Assembly (NCBI RefSeq): GCF_002927635.1
Contig: NZ_PRDS01000014.1
Span: 1 to 33,245 of the forward strand
From: Albidovulum inexpectatum
GTDB taxonomy: Bacteria > Pseudomonadota > Alphaproteobacteria > Rhodobacterales > Rhodobacteraceae
Reading direction: 5' to 3'
DNA: 33,245 bases
Part shown: piece by piece, positions 28,801-33,245 of the stretch
Layout of the letters: every line of letters begins with the position of its first letter
Numbering within the stretch: the first letter of the stretch is position 1
The notes under the pieces: model-generated
Told to the model about the DNA's origin: nothing
Seen by the model: only the letters and a program-made list of their open reading frames with translations
Databases searched by the model: none
Made by a program: the position numbers and the translations under genes

Positions 28801-30333
28801 GTAGCTGATCTTCGTGGACGGCCCGAGGATCGCGTGCACATCGGCGGCGAGGCTCTGAAGCTGTGCCACGGCCGGATAGCCTCGCTCGCAATTGCGGATC
28901 TGCGTGAGCCCGCGAAGCTCCGAGCCGATCAGGAACGCATCGACCCCGCCGGCCGCCGCGCAGAGATGGGCGTAATGCAGGATCATCCGCCGCCAGCCCC
29001 AGTCATTGCCGCCGGTCCAGGAGACGGTTTCGCCCGAGACGGCGAAGTCGGAGATCTGCGCGTTGCCGAAGAACGCCGCGACCTGGGCCTCGGCCGTTGC
29101 CGTCTTGTCCACCGAGCCCGCAAAGCCCGCCGCAGGCGAACAGGTGATCCGCCCGCGCCATGGCAACGCCGGCTGGCCGATTGCGGCGGCGTTGTCGGAA
29201 TATGGGTCCGGCAGCGTGTTGCCCTCGGGGACATCCATGAGAAGGAACGGATAGAAGGTCACGCGATAGCCCCGCGCCTTCAGCTCCTTGATCGCCTGCA
29301 CAACGGCCGCGTCGCTCGGGGTTCCGCCATAGACAGGACGCCCCTCGGCATCGGTCGAAACGAGATGCGCCGAGGCGCGGTCCAGCCCGTTCACCTGCCA
29401 GACCTGTGGCGTCGTGGTCTTGGTGGCGGTCTCGACGCCCGGCTTGATCTGGCAGCGATCACAGCGCAGATCGTCGCCGAACCACGAGACCACCAGCGAC
29501 ACGCTTTCAACCCCCGGCGCCAGTGCCTCGAGCCGGTCGAGTGAAACCAGAAAGTCGGCCCGGTCGGTCTCGGCATGCACGTTCTCCGGCGTGGTCTTCG
29601 CGCCTTCGGTCCGCATCACCGGCTCGGAGGCATGGACGAACTCGCCCGCGCCGGGGATCATGGTGACCGCCCGGATGGCGCCTTCGGCGGTGTCCGCGTC
29701 GGCTACGGGCGCGAACACCTCGAAGGAGAGCTGCGGAATGCGGTTGCCGAATGGCGTGAGGTCGAGTTCCTCGAACACCACGTAGGCCGTGCCGCGCCAG
29801 GCCGGCGCGCCCTCGGACCCCATCTTCGCGGCGATGAACGGGTCCGCCGCCTGCGCCTCGTCGCCCGGATACCAGCGCCAGGTGATGGTGGACGTATCCA
29901 GAAGCTCGCCATCGGCCCATATGCGGCCGATGCCGGTGATCGGGCCATCACACAATGCCACGGCGAAGGAAGCGGTGTAGCTGTATTCGGTGGTGGTGAC
30001 GCTCGGCCCACCGCCCTTGCCGCCGCCTTGCGTGGTGGTGCTCACATGCTCGGTAAAGTCGGTGGCCCAGATGATGTTGCCACCCAATCGCATACGGCCG
30101 AAGACGCGCGGGATCGTGGCGCCTTCGGTGGCGGAGGTCACCTGCAGGCTGTCGAGCCTTGCGCCCTCGTATCGCTGGTCGGGCTGGAGCGCGCCCACGA
30201 TCCAGCTGTCCACGACCGAGCCGGCCATGGTGCCGATCGCCCCGCCGATGGTGGCGGCCGAGATACCGAGGACGGCGCCGCCCACCGACCCGCCGATGGC
30301 GGCGCCGGCGGCCCCGAGAACGAGCGTGGCCAT
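25813..30333 (-). CDS. Host-specificity/tail tip protein with GTA-TIM barrel (Orfg15-like), with internal insertion
   Basis: A 1506-residue tail-tip protein homologous to GTA Orfg15. The N-terminus is a Gly/Ala-rich hydrophobic segment (about 1-50). The glycoside-hydrolase-like GTA-TIM domain spans about 430-930 (YAADWSEY at 511-518; FHLDPLWADANIDFIGIDNY from 723; QPNVFFDPKSSESA later), followed by the phage tail-3 domain and beta-sandwich domains (LGATAEPTGDITLSWTPRS near the end). Residues about 519-722 separate two stretches that in relatives are joined by a loop of only about a dozen residues, so this protein carries an extra ~190-residue, beta-rich domain; without it the length fits the family's ~1300. 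The start has CGAGG seven bases upstream. It likely recognises and locally degrades the cell envelope. Confidence 0.92.
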   Translation of the reverse strand: MATLVLGAAGAAIGGSVGGAVLGISAATIGGAIGTMAGSVVDSWIVGALQPDQRYEGARLDSLQVTSATEGATIPRVFGRMRLGGNIIWATDFTEHVSTTTQGGGKGGGPSVTTTEYSYTASFAVALCDGPITGIGRIWADGELLDTSTITWRWYPGDEAQAADPFIAAKMGSEGAPAWRGTAYVVFEELDLTPFGNRIPQLSFEVFAPVADADTAEGAIRAVTMIPGAGEFVHASEPVMRTEGAKTTPENVHAETDRADFLVSLDRLEALAPGVESVSLVVSWFGDDLRCDRCQIKPGVETATKTTTPQVWQVNGLDRASAHLVSTDAEGRPVYGGTPSDAAVVQAIKELKARGYRVTFYPFLLMDVPEGNTLPDPYSDNAAAIGQPALPWRGRITCSPAAGFAGSVDKTATAEAQVAAFFGNAQISDFAVSGETVSWTGGNDWGWRRMILHYAHLCAAAGGVDAFLIGSELRGLTQIRNCERGYPAVAQLQSLAADVHAILGPSTKISYAADWSEYNNHQIDEPYTDLLSAAFADTAISAPLASGVSLQSRRLLPDYGQWRLNSSIGSAPDPAAVTLGRRVAYTTDMYATTFQLIIDIDATGLSPGETVTYSDTLVTNHPSGLTWNDQIKLIGYTQADLDAIDPDGYLSGSLPGTQLANRNLIGSGSGTLERSLSWTVDRTDIAMIRVVVELEEPKGGGSYLAWYECPSVTVDRPSSSLAFHLDPLWADANIDFIGIDNYMAVSDWRDGFEHADAQAGWHAIYDRAYLQSNIEGGEGFDWFYASDADRDAQLRTPITDGAYGKDWVFRAKDLRSWWSNAHHDRLGGVESGTPTAWVPESKPIRFTEFGCPAIDRGTNQPNVFFDPKSSESAAPYFSRGWRDDAIQRAYLEATALYWGDPAHNSVSSVTGLPMIDTADCAAWTWDARPHPFFPALTDVWSDGDNWRLGHWLTGRLGSVSLAALVRHLCLAAGMDAAHIDVSGLWGAVEGLTITAIESPRTTLSMLARHFGFDAVESEGVIRFVMRGRAAVATLTPGDLVAGNAEDIERSRGQETELPQVLRWSVARADEDYDSALVEARRIITGAVRVTAESFPVAVAPEEAERRCRRALMEAWVGREHASFSLPPSRLALDPGDVVEFADGATTEFRLSTLADGFARRIEATRQDREAYDLAPGAPRAAAVARSVPLGAPQVAILDLPQLTSAHTPPRPLIAVDADPWPGTVAVLRSPETSGWSSFATITRRARIGSLVTDLPTGSAWRWDRGTALEIDLPWGQLESVTDLQLFAGANAFAVESAPGAWEILQARDVALVAPGRYRLTTLLRGQRGTEAAIGNPAPAGARVVVLDAAVAELPFTAGEIGLPWNLAVGPATRPVSDPSYSMLSLTPSGISLRPFAPVHLGATAEPTGDITLSWTPRSRAPAADSWTATDVPILDTPEAWEIDILDGATVKRTLATGTTSATYTAAHQTADWGAVLAPGATLTIRVTQLSPTVGRGSPAEATLTIT

Positions 30334-30335
30334 GG

Positions 30336-30791
30336 TCAGACCTCGTCAGGAAACAGGAAGGCGAAGGCGAGGCGCCGCCGCCAGGATCGGGTGAAGGGTT
30401 CCTCGATCACGCCCAGCCGCTCGCGGGCGTGGATGAGAGTTCCGTTGTCGGTGAGAATGCCCACATGCTTGGCGATGGCCCGTTCGCGCATGCGGAACAT
30501 CACGAGCGCGCCGGGTGGCGGATCATCCGCCGCCACCTCGATCATGCAGCCGCGGGCGCCCTCGGCGAGCACTTCGACCGGCCCGGCCTCGCCCCAGTCG
30601 CGGCTGTATGGCGGGATCGGAAAGGGCTCCGGCCCCACCACCTCGCGCCAAATGCCGCGCGCAAGCCCGAGGCAGTCGCAGCCGACGCCCCTGACGCTTT
30701 GCTGGTCGTGATAGGGCGTGCCGAGCCAGGCGCGGGCCGCAGCGATCACCTTCGCCCGAGCGGCAGGGCGATGGATGAAGCCCGCCATCAC
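30336..30791 (-). CDS. NlpC/P60-family tail peptidase (Orfg14-like)
   Basis: A 151-residue cysteine peptidase or amidase that in GTAs and siphophages sits at the tail tip and opens peptidoglycan during DNA entry. The catalytic Cys is C40 in GCDCLGLARGIW, His is H109 in KHVGIL, and a second His (H121, LIHARE) is well placed for the triad. The N-terminal ARAWLGTPYHDQ block is typical. The start overlaps the DUF2163 stop (ATGA), and the next gene begins two bases after its stop. Confidence 0.92.
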   Translation of the reverse strand: MMAGFIHRPAARAKVIAAARAWLGTPYHDQQSVRGVGCDCLGLARGIWREVVGPEPFPIPPYSRDWGEAGPVEVLAEGARGCMIEVAADDPPPGALVMFRMRERAIAKHVGILTDNGTLIHARERLGVIEEPFTRSWRRRLAFAFLFPDEV

Positions 30792-31675
30792 AGAACGCTC
30801 CCGTCATTGGCCCGGCCTTGGGAGGCGTAGCGCAGCACGGTGTCATTGCCGGGGATATGGGGGAAGCCCCGGAAGTTGACGGTGTTGGCAAAGCGGTCAC
30901 GGCAGGTGGCAAAGGCCTTGTCGCAGCCGGCGCGGATGGTGAAGGCGTCGTTTGCGGCGATGGGACTGCCGGGCGGCTCCAGCAGCGTGATGACGGCCTC
31001 GCCGGTGGCGGCCAGTTCGTGGCGTTCTACCTCCACCTTCCGGCCGGCATTGGCGCCGCTGTCCCAGGTCAGCGTGCCGAAGCTGAACAGCCCCGCCGCG
31101 AAGCCGGAAAGGCCGGAAGCCGAGAACACCCGGTCGCGCAGTGGGACCGCGACAGCACCCGTGCCCTTCCAAGCCGCGTTCTCGAGATCGATGCCGCAGC
31201 GCCCGTCGCCCAGCACCGCATCGCAGCCGGCCTGGAAGCTTCGTCCCACGGGCTGATCCAGAACGTGCGCGAGGCTGCGCATCTCGGCGGTGAAGGCCAC
31301 GCGCCCGCGCCGGATCTCGCCGATGGCGCCCCGGCGCATCAGCACGCGCTGGCTGGTATCCTGCCAGTTCACCCGCCAGACATCGACCGCCGCCCCGTCC
31401 CAGAGCCCGGCGGCGATGTCGGCCTCGGTAATGGTGCCTGACCGCAAAACGCCCTCGGCGTCCTGCGCATCGACCGCGAGATCGCCCGAAGCGCGCAGCT
31501 CGGAGGCCGCAAAGCCGCTTTCCGGCTCGAAGAGGGTAGCCTCAAAGCTGAGCGACCGGTCGTGATCGGTGAAACCGAACACCTGCCCGTCGGCCCGGGT
31601 GATCCGCCAGCACCACGCAAGCGTCGTCGTGCCCTCGTCGAGATGGGCCTGCAGTGCGGGTGAGAGGGATTTCAT
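30788..31675 (-). CDS. DUF2163 tail protein (Orfg13-like)
   Basis: A 295-residue structural protein of the distal tail. The N-terminal DUF2163 region (about 1-165) includes TTLAWCWRITRADGQVFGFT and LMRRGAIGEIRRG. The C-terminal phage_BR0599 domain (about 195-280) ends with CDKAFATCRDRFANTVNFRG and FPHIPGND, the family's Cys-containing block. In GTAs this gene follows orfg12 (DUF2460); here its start overlaps the Rz1-like stop (ATGA), so it is translationally coupled to lysis genes instead. Length is normal. Confidence 0.92.
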   Translation of the reverse strand: MKSLSPALQAHLDEGTTTLAWCWRITRADGQVFGFTDHDRSLSFEATLFEPESGFAASELRASGDLAVDAQDAEGVLRSGTITEADIAAGLWDGAAVDVWRVNWQDTSQRVLMRRGAIGEIRRGRVAFTAEMRSLAHVLDQPVGRSFQAGCDAVLGDGRCGIDLENAAWKGTGAVAVPLRDRVFSASGLSGFAAGLFSFGTLTWDSGANAGRKVEVERHELAATGEAVITLLEPPGSPIAANDAFTIRAGCDKAFATCRDRFANTVNFRGFPHIPGNDTVLRYASQGRANDGSVL

Positions 31676-31914
31676 CGGCAGGTTCCCGTCATGCGGTCAT
31701 CGAGATCGGCGATCCAGGTCGCCCATGCAGGTGGCACGGTGGCGACAGTCGCCGCAGGTGGCCGTGCCAGCCGTGCCTCGGCATAGGAGGCGCAGCCCGC
31801 ATCACCAGTGACCATCGTTGCGGCGCAGCCGCTGAGCAGGATCGCCAGCGTTGCGGCCGTCGCGCACCGCCTTGCGGCCCGCATCCAGCCGCTCTGAGTG
31901 TTTGCGAAATGCAT
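31672..31914 (-). CDS. Rz1-like outer-membrane spanin lipoprotein
   Basis: An 80-residue protein with an N-terminal basic and hydrophobic signal ending in the lipobox LLSGC (ATLAILLSGCAAT), then a short Pro-containing region (ARPPAATVATVPPAW), as in o-spanins. A strong Shine-Dalgarno GAGGAGG precedes the chosen ATG (complement 31912-31914); longer in-frame starts lack it. It begins inside the Rz-like gene in another frame and overlaps it by 113 bases, the classic Rz/Rz1 arrangement. The stop overlaps DUF2163. Role: fuse inner and outer membranes in the last step of lysis. Confidence 0.78.
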   Translation of the reverse strand: MHFANTQSGWMRAARRCATAATLAILLSGCAATMVTGDAGCASYAEARLARPPAATVATVPPAWATWIADLDDRMTGTCR

Positions 31915-32032
31915 CTTGATATGCCTCCTCTCGTCCGACTCGCCTGCCTTCTGCTCGACCAAGCAGGCGACCTATGAAGACACCGCCCACGGCAGCTGCC
32001 GCGCCGATGATCCAGATCAGAAGTTCACTCAT
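31802..32032 (-). CDS. Rz-like inner-membrane spanin
   Basis: A 76-residue protein with one N-terminal membrane helix (LLIWIIGAAAAVGGVFIGRLL) and a charged, helical periplasmic part (GRAEGRRVGREEAYQDAFRK), as in short i-spanins. It starts at ATG 32032, or the adjacent GTG 32035, overlapping the holin-like gene stop by 8 bases, and has the Rz1-like gene starting inside it. The assignment rests on topology and the nested lipoprotein gene, because spanins have little sequence conservation. Confidence 0.7.
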   Translation of the reverse strand: MSELLIWIIGAAAAVGGVFIGRLLGRAEGRRVGREEAYQDAFRKHSERLDAGRKAVRDGRNAGDPAQRLRRNDGHW

Positions 32033-32255
32033 CACCCCGGAACCCCCTCTCGATCCGGTCGCGCAGGCCGATCAGGCCGAGGCCGAGGAAGATCAGCCCG
32101 GCGGGCGAGGCGTCGCCCGAGCCGGCCAGCAGCGCGACCAGGCGGGAAAACTCGCCAACCGGGCCGGTGGCGGGCAGCGTGACGGAGGCGATGCCGGTCA
32201 GCATGGCGAGCAGCCCCGCCCACCAGGTGAGCGAATTGGGTCGGATGTAGCGCAT
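32025..32255 (-). CDS. Small two-helix membrane protein, holin-like
   Basis: A 76-residue protein with two hydrophobic segments, LTWWAGLLAMLTGIASVTL and ASPAGLIFLGLGLIGL, and a charged C-terminus (RDRIERGFRGDE). It lies between the endolysin and the spanin pair, 5 bases after the endolysin stop. Size, topology and place fit a class II holin that forms lesions letting the endolysin reach the wall. Sequence alone does not prove it. Confidence 0.65.
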   Translation of the reverse strand: MRYIRPNSLTWWAGLLAMLTGIASVTLPATGPVGEFSRLVALLAGSGDASPAGLIFLGLGLIGLRDRIERGFRGDE

Positions 32256-32260
32256 GGGGA

Positions 32261-32902
32261 TCAGGCCCTCCGTATCAGTGTGGAAAAGAAGGACGCCAGC
32301 CGGGCGAACCAGTTGGGTGGCGGGACGGGGGACGGCTCAAGCATTGGGGACCGAAGTAGATCCAAAGCCTCGTCCTCTCTGAGCAGCCGGATCGGCAGGG
32401 ACAAATCTACGCGGCCCTGCGCATCCACCGACCAGACCGGGATCGGGCCGCCCGTGTAGCTGCCCTCCCGGAACAGGTCACGCTCGGCCTCGCGGCGGGG
32501 GATGATGGACGCGGGCTTGCGCCAGTTCAGAAACGCGTTGGCGGCGGCAACGCGATTGCCGGCGTTCAGGTGGCAGGTGAGCGCTGCCCGCGCAATGCCG
32601 CCTGTGTTGTAGTGGAAGCTCACCAACGCATCGAACTCGTGCTGGGCGAGCGGGACGGTCACGGCATCTGCGACATCGCGCTCGTAGCGGGCCAGATCAG
32701 CGCGGAAGACCCGGAACGCCTCGCGGATCGCCGCGTCCAGGTCTGCGGGCATCCCGCGCGGCATGGTGGCCGGATCGGGCGGCCCGGCGGCTGCCGTGTG
32801 GCCGATGCCGAAGGTCCAGGTGCCGGTAGAATCGCGGTAGGGCCCGGGCACGATCCCCTCGTGCCGGGCAAGGGCCAGAAGGCCCCGGTCGGTCATGTGC
32901 AT
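32261..32902 (-). CDS. Phage endolysin, GH24 (T4-type) lysozyme
   Basis: A 213-residue muramidase that cleaves the glycan backbone of peptidoglycan at host lysis. The catalytic triad has the exact T4-lysozyme spacing: E15, D24 (+9) and T30 (+15) in HEGIVPGPYRDSTGTWTFG, followed by GIGHT. LAQHEFDALVSFHYNTGG is the second family block. I chose the ATG at complement 32900-32902, with AAGG upstream; the open frame extends further 5' (to 33097), but that part is Pro/Ser-rich and unlike the family. No signal-anchor sequence is seen, so release would depend on a holin. Confidence 0.9.
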   Translation of the reverse strand: MHMTDRGLLALARHEGIVPGPYRDSTGTWTFGIGHTAAAGPPDPATMPRGMPADLDAAIREAFRVFRADLARYERDVADAVTVPLAQHEFDALVSFHYNTGGIARAALTCHLNAGNRVAAANAFLNWRKPASIIPRREAERDLFREGSYTGGPIPVWSVDAQGRVDLSLPIRLLREDEALDLLRSPMLEPSPVPPPNWFARLASFFSTLIRRA

Positions 32903-32951
32903 GGGGTTACCTTGTCTTATGAAGACGGGAGGTTCCGTGGTTAGAAGGGAA

Positions 32952-32986
32952 CCACTGCCCGCCACGCCATTGATGGCGGGCAGTGG
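32952..32986. repeat. 13-bp perfect inverted repeat (strong hairpin)
   Basis: CCACTGCCCGCCA (32952-32964) and its exact complement (32974-32986) flank a 9-nt loop. On the minus strand it is followed by the T/C-rich TTCCCTTCT, so it could be a weak terminator upstream of the endolysin gene. On the plus strand it would begin a structured RNA leading to the IS110 transposase. Confidence 0.7.
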
Positions 32987-33114
32987 CGGCGGTTGGATCG
33001 AGGAGGCCTGGGTCTTCAGGACCGTTTCTGAGTAGGATCGACCGCCGCCTTCACCATGGGCCTGAACGGATACGCGTGTTTGAGCCACGCATGACAAGAA
33101 TAGGACTGGCGAAG
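32952..33114 (+). ncRNA. Candidate bridge (seek) RNA region of an IS110-family element
   Basis: IS110-group elements encode a guide RNA in the non-coding stretch just upstream of the recombinase gene. Here 212 gene-free bases precede the transposase. They contain the 13-bp hairpin and a second long-range pairing, GGCGGCGGT with ACCGCCGCC, enclosing about 47 bases with smaller internal stems. The element's left end and the guide loops cannot be fixed without the right end, which lies outside the window. The hairpin may instead belong to the phage module. Confidence 0.35.
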
Positions 33115-33245
33115 ATGACGGAGCATAGCATCGGGATCGACATTTCCAAATCCCACCTCGACGTTTTTCATCTGGAGACGCAGACGGCGAAGCGGTTCGA
33201 GAATTCGGCGTGCGGCTTTCGCGCCCTGCGCAAATGGCTATCGCC
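33115..33245 (+). CDS. IS110-family transposase, N-terminal 43 residues (runs off right edge)
   Basis: The frame begins MTEHSIGIDISKSHLDVF and continues to the edge. GIDISKSHLDV is the first block of the RuvC-like DEDD domain of IS110 recombinases, with its first catalytic Asp (D9). The rest of the domain and the Tnp_20 serine domain lie beyond the window. It is oriented opposite to the phage genes, and its insertion probably marks the right limit of the visible phage block. Confidence 0.88.
   Translation, partial: MTEHSIGIDISKSHLDVFHLETQTAKRFENSACGFRALRKWLS

Larger units (their letters stand above)
24144..32902 (-). mobile_element. Prophage remnant: lysis cassette plus distal tail module (GTA-like)
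   Basis: Eight minus-strand genes run without a gap: endolysin, holin-like protein, Rz-like, Rz1-like, DUF2163, NlpC/P60, host-specificity protein, tail fibre. The last three structural genes before the fibre match the order orfg13-14-15 of the Rhodobacter gene transfer agent. Linked lysis genes point to a GTA-related siphophage rather than the domesticated GTA. Terminase, portal, capsid, tape measure and integrase are not in the window. IS elements flank both ends, so the module may have been truncated, or may continue beyond the right edge after the IS110 insertion. Confidence 0.75.

Noticed and set aside
24144-32902. Bona fide gene transfer agent cluster
   Set aside because: Only the distal tail genes match; an endolysin/holin/spanin cassette sits in the operon and no GTA head genes are present, so a prophage remnant is the better reading.
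32903-33097. Extended N-terminus of the endolysin
   Set aside because: The extra 65 residues are Pro/Ser-rich, unlike the lysozyme family, have no signal sequence and cover the strong hairpin; the ATG at 32902 fits the family start.

Overview
The window looks like accessory DNA from an alphaproteobacterium of the Rhodobacterales (Roseobacter/Rhodobacter/Paracoccus type). The evidence is high GC content, GC-rich third codon positions, tightly overlapping operons, and a block of tail genes homologous to the distal end of the Rhodobacter gene transfer agent (DUF2163, NlpC/P60, GTA-TIM host-specificity protein). No rRNA, tRNA or core housekeeping gene is visible. It reads as a mosaic of a Tn7-like transposition operon, a restriction-modification island, a catabolic operon, an insertion-sequence scrapyard and a prophage remnant.

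Layout. (1) 1-197, minus: the start of an unrecognised gene that runs off the left edge. (2) 198-750: a gene-free, AT-richer stretch with a very long interrupted palindrome (468-539), tandem ~20-bp repeats (592-650) and the terminator of the next operon. (3) 751-4669, minus: tnsA-tnsB-tnsC-like operon with overlapping start/stop codons. The DDE transposase and AAA+ ATPase look intact, while the TnsA-like protein has an altered third catalytic motif; no TniQ/TnsD is in view. (4) 4670-5697: gene-free region with a plus-strand terminator and small palindromes. (5) 5698-12905, plus: a five-gene type I restriction-modification operon, phd-like antitoxin / hsdM / hsdS / FRG-domain gene / hsdR. (6) 12906-13637: gene-free. 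(7) 13638-22568, plus: a LysR regulator followed by hyuA, hyuB, an FAD oxidoreductase, an HpcH/HpaI-type aldolase, a class I aminotransferase and a uronate-dehydrogenase-like NAD enzyme, chained by 1-4-nt overlaps, then a short-chain dehydrogenase cut off after about 11 codons. (8) 22555-24027: an IS3-family fragment, a fragment of a small IS-associated protein and a full IS5-family element. (9) 24144-32902, minus: prophage remnant with a lysis cassette (GH24 endolysin, holin-like protein, overlapping Rz/Rz1-like spanins) coupled directly to DUF2163, NlpC/P60, a 1506-residue host-specificity protein and a DUF2793/Peptidase_G2 tail fibre. (10) 33115-33245, plus: the start of an IS110-family transposase with a structured upstream non-coding stretch.

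How the parts work together. The type I operon should make a complete R-M enzyme; the antitoxin-like and FRG proteins are co-transcribed accessories. The catabolic operon probably opens an amide, lactam or hydantoin-like ring with ATP (HyuAB), then oxidises, transaminates and cleaves the product, but the substrate cannot be read from sequence. The phage genes encode the tail tip and host lysis only; no head, terminase or integrase genes are in the window. The most unusual signals are the palindrome/repeat region beside tnsC, the TnsA active-site change, the FRG/antitoxin additions to the R-M operon, an insertion of about 190 residues inside the GTA-TIM barrel, and a possible bridge-RNA region before the IS110 transposase.
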